In this document: positions 1-8,840 of the stretch, piece after piece
Numbering within the stretch: the stretch's first letter is position 1
Layout: each line of letters opens with the position of its first letter
Assembly: GCA_025924315.1 (NCBI GenBank)
Contig: JAICIO010000052.1
Coordinates: forward strand, 1-36,466
Direction: 5' to 3'
Length of the DNA: 36,466 nucleotides
DNA from: Phycisphaerae bacterium
GTDB lineage: Bacteria > Planctomycetota > Phycisphaerae > Tepidisphaerales > Tepidisphaeraceae
Notes under the pieces: generated by a model
The model's input: the letters and a program-made list of their open reading frames with translations, nothing else
Databases searched by the model: none
Told to the model about the DNA's origin: nothing
Translations under genes and position numbers: made by a program

Positions 1-53
1 ACCGGTTACTCATCCTCGAACAGAAATAACCGGTGCGCTGAAGCGCACCCTAC
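1..53. repeat. Family A palindromic intergenic repeat, 5' part cut off by window edge
   Basis: Bases 1-8 (ACCGGTTA) are the inner end of a left arm lost beyond the window. Bases 27-53 form a full right arm whose core GGTGCGCTGAAGCGCACC is itself a hairpin (7-bp stem, TGAA loop) and which ends in CCTAC. The same layout recurs at 14596-14669, 19811-19883 and 8781-8835. It lies directly upstream of the phosphoglucomutase gene. Confidence 0.85.
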
Positions 54-118
54 GAGGCAATTCGAGGTTGTCTCGCAAATCGACTCCCACTATCTTCGAC
101 CGTGAAGGAGAAACGCAA

Positions 119-1750
119 ATGCCCCTCTCGCCGCTCGCGGGGAAATTGCCGCCGAAGGAATTGCTGATCGACCCATCGAAGCTCGAACAGCAGTATTACC
201 AGATCAAGCCGGATCCGAAGCAGCCATCGCAGCGCGTGAGCTTCGGCACGAGCGGCCATCGCGGCACGCCGGAAAATGGATCGTTCAACGAAGCGCACAT
301 CCTCGCGATCGTTCAATCCGTGTGCGAATATCGCAAGTCCAAAGGCATCGACGGCCCGCTGTATCTTGGCAAAGACACGCACTTTGCCGATCAGCCCGCG
401 ACGAAGACGGCGATCGAAGTGCTCGCGGGAAATGGCGTCGAGACGATCATCGCGCAGAACGACGAATACACGCCGACGCCGGTGATTTCGCACGCGATCC
501 TTACGTATAACAAGAACCGCAAGACGGGAATGGCGGACGGGATCATCGTTACTCCGTCGCACAATCCGCCGCGCGATGGTGGCATCAAATACAATCCGCC
601 GCACGGTGGGCCGGCGGATGTCGACGTTACGAAGTGGATCCAGGATCGCGCGAATCAGCTGCTCGAATCTAACAATGCGGGCGTCAAGCGCTCGAGCGAT
701 CGCGCGACGATTCACGAGCAGGATCTCATCTCGCCGTATGTGAACGACCTCGCCAGCATCATCGATTTCGACATCATCAAATCGTCGAAGCTGCGCATCG
801 GCGCCGATCCCCTCGGCGGCGCGAGCGTGCATTATTGGAAGCCGATCGCGGAGAAGTACGGACTCAATCTGACTGTTGTGAATCCGAACGTCGATTTCTC
901 GTTCAAGTTCATGACCGTCGATCACGACGGGCAGATCCGCATGGATTGCTCGAGTCCATATGCGATGACAAGCCTCATTGGCCTGAAGGACAAGTACGAC
1001 ATCGCCTTCGGCAACGACACCGACGCCGATCGCCACGGCATCGTCGCGCCGTCGGTGGGCTTGCTCAATCCAAATCACTTCCTCGCCGTCGCGATTCAGT
1101 ATCTCTTCGGCAATCGCGAGAAGTGGAGCAAGTCGGCGGCCGTCGGAAAGACGCTCGTCAGCAGCAGCATCATCGATCGCGTCGCGAATCAGCTTGGGCG
1201 AAAGCTGCTCGAAGTGCCTGTCGGATTCAAATGGTTTTCGCCCGGTTTGTTCGATGGCTCGCTCGGATTTGGCGGAGAAGAAAGCGCCGGCGCGAGCTTC
1301 CTGCGTCGCGACGGAACCGTCTGGACCACGGACAAAGACGGCCTGATCATGGGCCTCCTCGCGGCGGAGATCACTGCCCGCACAGGCAAAGATCCGGGCG
1401 AACATTACGAGAAGATCGAGCAGCAGTTCGGCAAGAGCTACTATCGCCGCATCGACAGTCCGGCGAACGCGTCGGAGAAGAAGATCTTGTCGACTCTTTC
1501 ACCCGAAGCGGTGAAAGCGACGACACTCGCGGGCGAAGCGATCGAAGGAAAGTTCACCAAAGCGCCCGGCAACAACGCCGCCATCGGTGGCCTGAAGGTC
1601 ACAACGAAAAACGGCTGGTTCGCGGCCCGTCCGTCCGGCACCGAAGACGTGTACAAGATCTACGCGGAGAGTTTAAGAAGCGAAGAGCATCTCGAAGCGA
1701 TTCTCGACGATGCCCGCGAGGTGGTGAGCGCAGCTCTGAAGTCGTCGTAG
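119..1750 (+). CDS. pgm: Phosphoglucomutase, alpha-D-glucose-phosphate specific
   Basis: Cytoplasmic enzyme that interconverts glucose-1-phosphate and glucose-6-phosphate, linking glycogen and nucleotide-sugar pools to glycolysis. The protein reads like E. coli Pgm nearly end to end and has almost the same length (543 residues against 546). Visible motifs: catalytic phosphoserine loop [11 protein letters not shown] (Ser147), metal loop NDTDADRHG (Asp300, 302, 304), sugar-binding [10 protein letters not shown] (about 385-394) and phosphate-binding [10 protein letters not shown] (about 504-513). The reading frame is open back to a TTG at 68, but ATG 119 is chosen because GAAGGAG (104-110) sits 8 nt before it and the family aligns from here. 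The stop codon TAG lies inside a palindromic repeat shared with the convergent GH43 gene. Identification is secure. Confidence 0.96.
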   Translation: MPLSPLAGKLPPKELLIDPSKLEQQYYQIKPDPKQPSQRVSFGTSGHRGTPENGSFNEAHILAIVQSVCEYRKSKGIDGPLYLGKDTHFADQPATKTAIEVLAGNGVETIIAQNDEYTPTPVISHAILTYNKNRKTGMADGIIVTPSHNPPRDGGIKYNPPHGGPADVDVTKWIQDRANQLLESNNAGVKRSSDRATIHEQDLISPYVNDLASIIDFDIIKSSKLRIGADPLGGASVHYWKPIAEKYGLNLTVVNPNVDFSFKFMTVDHDGQIRMDCSSPYAMTSLIGLKDKYDIAFGNDTDADRHGIVAPSVGLLNPNHFLAVAIQYLFGNREKWSKSAAVGKTLVSSSIIDRVANQLGRKLLEVPVGFKWFSPGLFDGSLGFGGEESAGASFLRRDGTVWTTDKDGLIMGLLAAEITARTGKDPGEHYEKIEQQFGKSYYRRIDSPANASEKKILSTLSPEAVKATTLAGEAIEGKFTKAPGNNAAIGGLKVTTKNGWFAARPSGTEDVYKIYAESLRSEEHLEAILDDAREVVSAALKSS

Positions 1751-1812
1751 CACGGGCTACCAGCCCGTGCCTTCTTCGCGAGGCGAATGCACGGGCAAGT
1801 TGCCCGTGCTAC
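1747..1812. repeat. Family B palindrome that supplies both convergent stop codons; likely bidirectional terminator
   Basis: Two 24-bp arms (1747-1770 and 1789-1812) match at 21 of 24 positions when inverted. Each arm is also a mini-hairpin: GCACGGGC-TACCA-GCCCGTGC and GCACGGGC-AAGTT-GCCCGTGC. The TAG at 1748-1750 is the stop of pgm, and the CTA at 1809-1811 is the TAG stop of the GH43 gene on the other strand. A T-run follows the right arm (1813-1817). A role as terminator for both converging genes is inferred from position and structure. Confidence 0.85.
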
Positions 1813-3380
1813 TTTTTATCAATCCGAACAAAATCAAACGCCGCAGGGATACTGCGGATGCTGTCCGGCGAGCACGCGCCAAAACCGATGCGGAGATCGA
1901 TCAGGTTCAAGTTGCGGCTGCCAAGCTTCGTCCACTTGTTGCCGTCCAGGCTATATAAGAAGTCGTAGTTATCCGCCTTCTTTTCGATGCGAAGCCAATA
2001 TGCATCCGCGACCGGCGCGTCGTGCAAATCGGAATCGTTCTTCTGCTGAATCTCGGTATCGATCTCCAGTTTTACTCCGCCATGCGAATGCACGACGTCA
2101 ATCTTTGCGAAGTTGTTGTGGTCCTGCCAGATGTTCAAAAAGGCCTGCTCGAAATCCTTCTGGGGCTTCACCGCGACTTTTGTCGTGACCGTGAAGTCAC
2201 CGAACGGCGCGTATTCGAGGAAGAGATTTTCCAGATCCGATCGATCTTCAAACACATCGCCATCAAACGTGTTGATGGTCAGCATCCCGTTCTTCAGCGA
2301 CCACCGCTTTGGTTCTTCGCTGAAGATCGTCCAGCGCTTGCGATCGAGCGAGGTTTCATTGAACTCGTCGCTCTCCCCGCGCACGAGCTTGGCTGATCCC
2401 GAAGGCATCGGCTGCGGCTGGGTTGTTGGCCCGAAGACCTTAATCGTCGGCGGACTGCCTTCGATGATCTTGGCGCGATCGATCGCGAGCTGCCGCGGCC
2501 CGCCGGGCTCGTTCAGAAACTGATGCGTGTGATACGCGATGAACCATTCCTTATGATCGGGCGAGTCGATGAAGCAGTGGTGACCGGGACCTGAAACCCC
2601 TTGGGCGCGCGTGAGGATCGGACCCGGCGCGGTCTTGTTCCACGGACCCGTCGGCGATTTCGCCCACGCGATGCCGACCGAGTAATTCGGGTCCTGGAAC
2701 CCGTTGAACGAATACGTCAGCAGGTAGTAACCCTTGTGCTTGATGACGAACGGCCCCTCGTTCACCATCCCGCCTTCCCACGATTTTTCGGGCATGATGC
2801 ACAGCGTCGATTCCTTCGACACGCGAAGTTGATCGTCGAGCCGGTGCACGCGAACCTGAAAGGTGCCACGCAAGCTGTCGGGCGTGTAGACGGCGTAGAG
2901 ATACATCTTGCCGTCGTCGTCTTTGAAGACGTCCGAATCGATGACACTGTTGCCCGGATCCCACCACGGGGCCAATTTTTCCTTGAACGGTCCGAGCGGC
3001 GAATCACCTTCCGCCAGCACGATGCGACGGTCGTGGTTCGCGTTTTGCGCGGTGAAGTGCAGGTAATACTTTCCGCGATATTTGAAGAGCTCCGGCGCCC
3101 AGAAGTTCCGCCGCGCCCACGAGCTTTGCGTGCGCTTCAGCGCATATCCATTGCGTTGCCAGTTCACGAGATCGTGCGACGTCCAGACATACAGCCCATC
3201 GTCCGCCGCCGTGCCGTAGAGGTAATACGTGTTGCCTTCGCGATAGATGAACGGATCGGCGATCAGCACGTCCAGCGGGTTGGCGTAGGTGTCGACGTTC
3301 TTCGCCATCGGTTGCGATGATGCGCAGCCGGTGACGAGCATCGCGAGAAGAAGAACGGCGGAAGAAAACTGTCGACGCAT
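1809..3380 (-). CDS. GH43 glycoside hydrolase lipoprotein with C-terminal beta-sandwich domain
   Basis: Predicted secreted, lipid-anchored alpha-L-arabinofuranosidase, beta-xylosidase or arabinanase that trims plant polysaccharide. The protein (523 residues) starts with a lipoprotein signal ending in LVTGC (Cys19). The five-blade GH43 catalytic domain spans about 40-330, with general base Asp42 in IADPFI, the pKa-tuning Asp150 in VIDSDVF and general acid Glu208 in NEGPFV. Residues about 340-523 (DEFNETSLDRKRW onward) look like the concanavalin-like GH43_C2/DUF1349 module. ATG 3380 is chosen over the in-frame ATG at 3407 because GGAAAG precedes it and it starts the signal peptide directly. It is the last gene of the minus-strand importer locus, separated from the permease by a palindromic repeat. 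Substrate cannot be fixed from sequence alone. Confidence 0.9.
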   Translation of the reverse strand: MRRQFSSAVLLLAMLVTGCASSQPMAKNVDTYANPLDVLIADPFIYREGNTYYLYGTAADDGLYVWTSHDLVNWQRNGYALKRTQSSWARRNFWAPELFKYRGKYYLHFTAQNANHDRRIVLAEGDSPLGPFKEKLAPWWDPGNSVIDSDVFKDDDGKMYLYAVYTPDSLRGTFQVRVHRLDDQLRVSKESTLCIMPEKSWEGGMVNEGPFVIKHKGYYLLTYSFNGFQDPNYSVGIAWAKSPTGPWNKTAPGPILTRAQGVSGPGHHCFIDSPDHKEWFIAYHTHQFLNEPGGPRQLAIDRAKIIEGSPPTIKVFGPTTQPQPMPSGSAKLVRGESDEFNETSLDRKRWTIFSEEPKRWSLKNGMLTINTFDGDVFEDRSDLENLFLEYAPFGDFTVTTKVAVKPQKDFEQAFLNIWQDHNNFAKIDVVHSHGGVKLEIDTEIQQKNDSDLHDAPVADAYWLRIEKKADNYDFLYSLDGNKWTKLGSRNLNLIDLRIGFGACSPDSIRSIPAAFDFVRIDKK

Positions 3381-3405
3381 GTCATTCTTTCCAAGGGAAC
3401 GGATC

Positions 3406-3510
3406 AACCGCGGAGGCGCGAAGGACGCGAAGAACAGACGCGAAGTAAAAGCGATCTCGCAATCATTCTTCTTCGCGTCCTTCCTTCGCGCTCTTCGCGG
3501 CTTCGCGGTT
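3406..3510. repeat. Family D inverted repeat (CGCGAAG units)
   Basis: The left arm (3406-3434) is built of GGCGCGAAGGACGCGAAG-type units. The right arm (about 3466-3510) is its inverse with one extra unit. It fills the gap between permease stop (3541) and GH43 start (3380), so a transcript crossing it would carry a strong hairpin. The same unit type forms the outer arms at 4378-4550. Confidence 0.8.
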
Positions 3511-3540
3511 GTCTGTATCAGAGTATGTAATTGGTTTGCG

Positions 3541-4359
3541 CTATTCCTTCAATCCCGCCGTCGCGATGCCTTTGATGATGTGTTTGTGGAACAGCAAAAA
3601 GATCACGATGATCGGCAGCGTGCAGATCACGCTCGCCGCCAAGGTCAGGCCGTATTCGTTTGCATAGCTGCTCTGAAACAGTGCGATGCCCACCGGCAGC
3701 GTGTAGTTCTCCACCGAATCGAGAAACACCAGCGGCTCGGTGAAGGAATTCCACGACCCGATGAATGTGAAAATCGCCAGCGTCGCCAAGGCGGGTTTGC
3801 TCAGGGGAAGCATGATCCGCCAGTAGATTTCCCACGACGAGCAGCCGTCAATCATCGCGGCTTCTTCAAGCTCCCTCGGAATTCCTTTGAAGAATTGATG
3901 CAGCAGAAACACGCCAAATGCGCCGGCACCGGCGGGGACGATCAGCGCCCAGGGCGTGTCGAGCCAGTGCAGCTTGCTGAGGATCAAGTAAACCGGCACG
4001 AGCAGAATCTGCCCCGGGACCATCATCGTCGCGAGGATGATCGCGAAGATCCATTTCCCGCCACGCAAATTGAGCCGTGATAGCGCATATGCGGCCATCG
4101 AATCGACGGTCAGCACGAGCAGCGTCACGCTCGACGAAATGAAGACCGAATTGAAAAGCCACCGGAAGATCGGAATCTCCTCCGGCCGCCCGAGCACTTC
4201 GCGGAAATGGGTGAGGGTCCACTCGTGCGGAAAGAAGCCGTTGAACTGGATGATCTCCGAATCGGGTTTAAAAGCTGTGAGAAAGATCAACGCCACCGGA
4301 ATGATGCACGCGAGCGCGACGAGGAAGACGAGGATTTCAACCGGCGACCATTTACGCAT
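3541..4359 (-). CDS. Carbohydrate ABC transporter permease, MalG type (CUT1)
   Basis: Inner-membrane subunit of a sugar importer. The 272-residue protein has about six hydrophobic segments beginning with VEILVFLVALACIIPVALIF, and the cytoplasmic EAA loop EEAAMIDGCSSWEIYWRIMLP, which docks on the ATPase. Length and the loop position (about 70 residues from the end) are those of MalG-like proteins. It follows the MalF-type gene on the same strand, but a 195-bp gap full of nested palindromes separates them, where such pairs usually touch. No ATP-binding subunit gene is in the window, so it probably shares a distant MsiK/MalK-like ATPase. Substrate is inferred from neighbouring GH43. Confidence 0.93.
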   Translation of the reverse strand: MRKWSPVEILVFLVALACIIPVALIFLTAFKPDSEIIQFNGFFPHEWTLTHFREVLGRPEEIPIFRWLFNSVFISSSVTLLVLTVDSMAAYALSRLNLRGGKWIFAIILATMMVPGQILLVPVYLILSKLHWLDTPWALIVPAGAGAFGVFLLHQFFKGIPRELEEAAMIDGCSSWEIYWRIMLPLSKPALATLAIFTFIGSWNSFTEPLVFLDSVENYTLPVGIALFQSSYANEYGLTLAASVICTLPIIVIFLLFHKHIIKGIATAGLKE

Positions 4360-4377
4360 TTCGTCTCAAACGCATTG

Positions 4378-4550
4378 TTCGCGAAGACGCGAAGAAGCGC
4401 GAAGGTTCGCGAAGACCAGAAGAACGGATTCGCCACAGAGACACAGAGAGCACAGAGGCAAGATTCGAATGAACATCTCTGTGGCCTCTGTGTCTCTGTG
4501 GCACATTATTCCTTCGCGATCTTCGCGCACATTCGCGCCTTCGCGATAAA
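4378..4550. repeat. Nested inverted repeats: family D outside, CACAGAG family inside
   Basis: The outer arms (about 4378-4417 and 4511-4546) are made of TTCGCGAAGACGCGAAG-like units and their inverse. Inside them sit two 27-bp arms of a different family (4432-4458 and 4476-4502), built of GCCACAGAGACACAGAG, pairing at 24 of 27 positions across a 17-nt loop. The block fills almost the whole gap between the two permease genes. It looks like one mobile or replicating repeat inserted between the arms of another (inference). Confidence 0.8.
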
Positions 4551-4554
4551 CGTC

Positions 4555-5421
4555 TTACCGTTCCCTCATCACCCGAAACTGGATCACCGAAAACACCACG
4601 ATGATCAAAAACAGCAGCCAGCTCATCGCGGCGCCGTAGCCCATGTGAAAGTTGTTGAACGCTTGTGCGTAAATGTAGAGCACGAGCACGAGCGTGCCGC
4701 GTTCCGGTCCGCCCGCGGTCATGATGAAGGGCTGGCCGAAGATCTGCCATGCGCCGATCACACTGATCACCGTCACGAAGAGCAACACGTTACGGAGTAG
4801 CGGCAGCGTGACGAAGAAGAACTTTCGCCAGCCGACCGCGCCGTCGATTGATGCGGCCTCGTAATACGCTTCGGGAATCTGCTTGAGACCGGCGAGGAGA
4901 ATCACCACCGGTCCGCCGACGGTCCACCAGAGCGTCATGATGATGGTTGACGTCATCGCCCAGTTGGGCGTGAGCAGCCACGGGACTTTCACCGGCAAAA
5001 TCGCGTTGAACACGCCAAATTCCGAGTTGTAAAACCACCGCCACAAAATGCCGGCGACGCTGATCGTGATCATCGTTGGCAGAAAAATGGCGACGCGATA
5101 CGCCTGCTCGCGCTTTCCGCGGATGGATTCGATGCCGACGGAGATGAGCAGGGCGCTGATGATCGTGATCGGCACGGAGAAGATGACGAACTTCGTCGTC
5201 ACCCAAAGCGCTTTCCAGAAATAATCGTCGTGCAGCGCATCGTTGTAGTTGCGCAGGCCGATGAACTGCGGGACGTCGCCGGCCTTTCGCGCGAGCTCGT
5301 ATTCCTGGAACGAGATCCACAGGCCAAAGAGCAATGGAATCACGAGGAACACGAGAAAGATGGAGAGATACGGCGCGAGGAAGAGGTAATTCCACGCCGA
5401 GCGCCGGCGGCCACGCGTCAT
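4555..5421 (-). CDS. Carbohydrate ABC transporter permease, MalF/UgpA type (CUT1)
   Basis: Inner-membrane partner of the MalG-type permease. The 288 residues hold about six membrane segments (first: YLFLAPYLSIFLVFLVIPLLFGLWI) and the EAA loop YEAASIDGAVGWRKFFFVTLP. Its ATG (5421-5419) overlaps the stop of the sugar-binding lipoprotein gene as ATGA, so the two are translationally coupled and belong to one transport system. The basic N-terminus MTRGRRRSAWN is typical for this subunit. The exact sugar is not determinable here. Confidence 0.93.
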   Translation of the reverse strand: MTRGRRRSAWNYLFLAPYLSIFLVFLVIPLLFGLWISFQEYELARKAGDVPQFIGLRNYNDALHDDYFWKALWVTTKFVIFSVPITIISALLISVGIESIRGKREQAYRVAIFLPTMITISVAGILWRWFYNSEFGVFNAILPVKVPWLLTPNWAMTSTIIMTLWWTVGGPVVILLAGLKQIPEAYYEAASIDGAVGWRKFFFVTLPLLRNVLLFVTVISVIGAWQIFGQPFIMTAGGPERGTLVLVLYIYAQAFNNFHMGYGAAMSWLLFLIIVVFSVIQFRVMRER

Positions 5422-6713
5422 GGGGTTGCTCCGCTGTCGCCGTTGAAGCGATTCATGATGCGTGTGATCTTTACCGCGGCGCTGTCGAGCGCCTGCTGCG
5501 GTGTCTGCGATCCACGAAGCGCCTTCTCGATGCCGTATTCGTACTCGGTCATGTACTCAAAGTTGTACGGCACCGCCGGGAAATACGCCGCGTACGGAAT
5601 CTCCTTCGCGAACTCGCGCTGCTCGTTCATGTGCTGAAATCGCTCGCTCGCACGCAGGCTCTTCCGCACCGGAATCTGCCCGGCGGCGGCCCAGTCGAGC
5701 GTGTGATCGGAGAGAAACTTCACGAATCGCTTCGCCGCTTCCAACTCCGGCCCGCTCAGATTGGCGCGAAGACAAAGGCTATGCGAATTCGCCCAGGCCG
5801 CCGGCTGCTTGAACAGCAGCGGCACCGGCGCGGCGGCGTAGTCGAGCTTGCCGTCCTGCTTGCGCAGATCCGGCAGCATGTAGATTCCCTCGAATGCGAT
5901 GCCGACTTTGCCCTGCAGAAATCCAACCCATGCGTCAAAGTCCTGCGGCGCGGGCGCGAGCTTTTCTTTCAGCACCAGATCTGCACACCATTGCAGCGCC
6001 TCGACATTCTGCGGCGAGTTGATCGTCGTCTTCGTATGATCGGCGTTGAACATGTCCCCGCCGTTTTGACGAATGGCGGTGTAGACGTTCGTCCGCTGCC
6101 ACGTGTAAACAAATCCCCAGGAATCGGGGCCATTGATGCCTTTGAGCTTCCGCAGATCGTCGATGAACTCTTCGCGATTCGTCGGCGGTTTCGGCTCGCC
6201 TTTCGCGTCGACGATCCCCGCCTTGCGAAACATCGCGCGGTTGTAAAACATCCCGAGCAGATGAATGTCGAGCGGCACGGCCCAGTGTTTTCCATCGCGC
6301 TCCGTCGCATGCCACACGTTCTCATCGAAATCGCTCGGATCAACGATGCCGTTCTTCCCCACAAGATCGTCCACCGGCCGCACGAAATTCGCACGCGTGA
6401 AGCGCGCCAGCGAATCGGCATGAACCACGAACACCTCTGGCGCCCGCCCACCAATCCCGGCAACGAAAAGCTTGTTGTAATAGAGCCCCCAATCCATCCG
6501 CTGCATGGTCACATAGATGTCGGGGTTGGATTCGTTGAACTGCTTGACGAGCGCTAGCATCGTTCGGCCGTCGGGCCCGGTGAAGCCGTTCCAGAAGCGA
6601 AGCTTCACGGGCGAGTGAACGGTGCTCGATGAGCGATCACAGCTCGTCACGGAAAGAATGCAAAGCGAGAGGGCGAGATGAAGAATCGCAAGCAGCCGCA
6701 GTCGGTAGGTCAT
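5418..6713 (-). CDS. Sugar-binding lipoprotein of ABC importer (extracellular solute-binding protein family 1)
   Basis: Captures the sugar outside the cytoplasmic membrane and delivers it to the MalF/MalG pair. The 431-residue protein begins with a signal peptide ending SVTSC, so Cys25 should be the lipidated residue. Family-1 features are LRFWNGFTGPDGRTMLALVKQFNESNPDI near the N-terminus (given in part), the hinge region VPLDIHLLGMFYNRAMFRKAGI and the late segment AAKRFVKFLSD. The start codon overlaps the stop of the upstream esterase-sialidase gene (ATGA at 6713-6710), and its own stop overlaps the next permease in the same way. That ties all three together. Ligand unknown; an arabino- or xylo-oligosaccharide fits the neighbours. 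Confidence 0.93.
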   Translation of the reverse strand: MTYRLRLLAILHLALSLCILSVTSCDRSSSTVHSPVKLRFWNGFTGPDGRTMLALVKQFNESNPDIYVTMQRMDWGLYYNKLFVAGIGGRAPEVFVVHADSLARFTRANFVRPVDDLVGKNGIVDPSDFDENVWHATERDGKHWAVPLDIHLLGMFYNRAMFRKAGIVDAKGEPKPPTNREEFIDDLRKLKGINGPDSWGFVYTWQRTNVYTAIRQNGGDMFNADHTKTTINSPQNVEALQWCADLVLKEKLAPAPQDFDAWVGFLQGKVGIAFEGIYMLPDLRKQDGKLDYAAAPVPLLFKQPAAWANSHSLCLRANLSGPELEAAKRFVKFLSDHTLDWAAAGQIPVRKSLRASERFQHMNEQREFAKEIPYAAYFPAVPYNFEYMTEYEYGIEKALRGSQTPQQALDSAAVKITRIMNRFNGDSGATP

Positions 6714-8695
6714 CTGGAGTCATCTCCAGATGCGAGCCGGCCGTCAATCGCCCAGACGCCAGACTTGTGGTCGATCTCCGTGCCGATCAGCGCGACAATC
6801 GTGTCATCGTCGCGCACGAACAGCGAATTCCATTCCCCTTGTTTCTCCTCAAACGGTTTCGTCGCGGCTTTGAATTGGCTCGCTGTGGCGTCACCGACGA
6901 AAAGTGCGGGCCGAGGACCCGCGCGGCCCATCCACAGTCCGGTCTGGCAGGAGAGAATCGTTTCGCCAGTCGACAACTGAGCGATGTATGGCGCACCCGC
7001 ATACAAACGTTCGTCGAGCGAATGAATCGCAGCTGTTCGACGCCGATCCGATCCACCGATGACCGAGGTATCCCTCGGATCCGAATGAAGAATGGTCGGC
7101 TGAAGCGCGCGTGTTTTGCGGTCGCCGGTGTCTTCCACCACGACGACCAGTTCGCCGCTTTTCAGGATCAGAGGGACCGGCATACCATCGCGACCACCTT
7201 TACGAAAGCTGAAGCTTCTCGCGTCGCTCCACGAGGCCCCATCATCGGTCGATCGCATGACCGAGATTTCCTGTTCGTCGCTCTCCCGATAGGGCGACTC
7301 GTTCGCGAAAAACAGATCGATTTCGCCTGCCGGGCGCTGCACGGCCGCAGGTTCCCAACAGCCGTTCTTCCGATCGGAATCGGCCGTGTAGATCGGATCC
7401 GGGCGCGGCGACCAGGTTCGTCCACCGTCGCTGCTGCTGGTCATGCAGATCGCATAGGGGCTCTTGTGATCGGTGGGGCGATCGTTGTAGATGAGAACAA
7501 TCGTCCCGGACCGCAACTGTAGTGGTTGCGGATTGACGGCGGCGCCGTCATTGCTCCGCGCCGCTTCGATGGCATCGCTCCAGGTCTTTCCATCATCCTC
7601 GCTTCGACGAACGACCGCGCGTCCGCGTTCTTCGCACGAAAGCAGGGTCGCGCCGTTCTTGAGCGCGATCATGCGCGGATACCCGCCAGGGCCGAGGTAG
7701 CGCAGGGTCAAAGGATTCCAATCGATGTTCACCTCTGCCCTTGGCGCGGGAAACGCTGACGACTTCAGATGCTGATTAAGAAATCGAACAGCCACCGGCC
7801 GCAGGTCCTGCGGCAGCGGTTTGTGGTTCCACGTCTGGAAATCGAACGTGTGACCGATGGCGGGAATCATGTGGATCTCGTGCTCGACGCCCGCTTCCTT
7901 CAGCTTCGCCTCGAGTTCCGTCGCCTGATCGCGGTTCACGGTTGTGTCGGCGGTGCCGTGCAGGATCAGCGTTGGCGGGGTGTGCTTGTTGATGTATGTC
8001 ACGGGCGAGGCGGATTTCCATAGATCTTCATGGCCCTCGCGCTCGTCCTTCAACATTGCCGCGGCCTTGTCGCCGGGTGTGCCGATGGCGTTGCCTTTGT
8101 CATCGGTTTTGCTTCGCGTGAGCAGGTCCGTGATCCCGTACATGTCGACGACGCAGTTTACGGCGTCGGAAACGCCGGGATATGGCGACTTCGGCTCGAG
8201 GTCCGCGACGTCGGTTGTATAGGCGACCATCAACGCGAGATGTCCGCCGGCGGAGCCACCGATCACGCCGATGTGTTTGCCGTCGATTTGATAGGTTTCA
8301 CTATTCTTGCGCAGGAAGCGGACCCCGTTCTTGCAATCGAAAAGGTTGCTCGGCCAGTTCCCGCGCTCCAGCGTGTAGTTGATGCTTGCGACGACATAAC
8401 CGGCCTTCGCGAGGGTGGCGCCGATCTCAAATTCGCGGCCGGACGCTTTGTCGCCACCCACCCAACCGCCGCCGTGAATCAATACGATCGCGGGCGAACG
8501 TACGTCTTTCGGTCGATCCGCGGGCAGATAGAGATCGAGTTTTTCCGCGCGCTGCGGTTCGAGGTAGGTCACATTCTGCTGAATGACGACGCCGGCGGGC
8601 GCTGGCGGGAGTTTCGCCGCACGCTTCGTCGTCTGCGCGCAAAGCGGCGCCGCGAGAACGAGCGCGATCAATATGCAACACCACGATCGTCTCAC
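6710..8695 (-). CDS. Secreted fusion: alpha/beta-hydrolase esterase plus sialidase-like (Asp-box) domain
   Basis: Two enzymes in one 661-residue chain. After a signal peptide (VVRRSWCCILIALVLAAPLCAQ region), residues about 40-310 form an esterase/BD-FAE-type hydrolase with oxyanion motif HGGGW (74-78), nucleophile Ser148 in GGSAGG, Asp250 in HGTADTT and His282 in IGHTF. Residues about 325-661 form a six-blade sialidase/BNR fold with three Asp boxes, SEDDGKTW (365-372), SSDGGRTW (421-428) and STDDGASW (482-489). The frame is open to 8830, but GTG 8695 is preferred: AGGAAAGAGG lies 5 nt upstream and the signal peptide starts there. First gene of the importer locus, coupled by ATGA to the binding protein. 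A carbohydrate de-esterification role is inferred; the sialidase-like half may not act on sialic acid. Confidence 0.85.
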   Translation of the reverse strand: MRRSWCCILIALVLAAPLCAQTTKRAAKLPPAPAGVVIQQNVTYLEPQRAEKLDLYLPADRPKDVRSPAIVLIHGGGWVGGDKASGREFEIGATLAKAGYVVASINYTLERGNWPSNLFDCKNGVRFLRKNSETYQIDGKHIGVIGGSAGGHLALMVAYTTDVADLEPKSPYPGVSDAVNCVVDMYGITDLLTRSKTDDKGNAIGTPGDKAAAMLKDEREGHEDLWKSASPVTYINKHTPPTLILHGTADTTVNRDQATELEAKLKEAGVEHEIHMIPAIGHTFDFQTWNHKPLPQDLRPVAVRFLNQHLKSSAFPAPRAEVNIDWNPLTLRYLGPGGYPRMIALKNGATLLSCEERGRAVVRRSEDDGKTWSDAIEAARSNDGAAVNPQPLQLRSGTIVLIYNDRPTDHKSPYAICMTSSSDGGRTWSPRPDPIYTADSDRKNGCWEPAAVQRPAGEIDLFFANESPYRESDEQEISVMRSTDDGASWSDARSFSFRKGGRDGMPVPLILKSGELVVVVEDTGDRKTRALQPTILHSDPRDTSVIGGSDRRRTAAIHSLDERLYAGAPYIAQLSTGETILSCQTGLWMGRAGPRPALFVGDATASQFKAATKPFEEKQGEWNSLFVRDDDTIVALIGTEIDHKSGVWAIDGRLASGDDSR

Positions 8696-8780
8696 GACGG
8701 CCTCTTTCCTGAACGCGAATCGAGATTGTGGTCGAGGGGCCGAAATGATGCAACGTGGAACCGCAGATGAACGCGGTCTT

Positions 8781-8835
8781 GTAGGGTGTGCTTCAGCACA
8801 CCATTGGCCGAATGGTGTGCTGTAGCACACGCTAC
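8781..8835. repeat. Family A-like palindrome between esterase-sialidase and histidine kinase genes
   Basis: Two 25-bp arms (8781-8805 and 8811-8835) pair at 23 of 25 positions over a 5-nt loop (GGCCG). Each arm holds its own hairpin, GGTGTGC-TTCA-GCACACC on the left and GTGTGC-TGTA-GCACAC on the right. It ends 5 bp before the stop of the kinase gene, so it may terminate that gene while lying upstream of the importer locus promoter. Confidence 0.85.
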
Positions 8836-8840
8836 GCCCA

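Noticed and set aside
50-1405. 451-codon open frame on the minus strand opposite pgm
   Set aside because: It is fully antisense to a well-recognised enzyme, is Arg/Asp-rich with no domain, and reflects high G/C at third codon positions.
3406-4550. Repeated CGCGAAG and CACAGAG units considered as a CRISPR array
   Set aside because: Units are in inverted pairs without regular unique spacers, and no cas gene is present.
5334-6557. 407-codon plus-strand open frame opposite the sugar-binding protein
   Set aside because: Antisense to a clear family-1 binding protein; Arg/His-rich low-complexity product.
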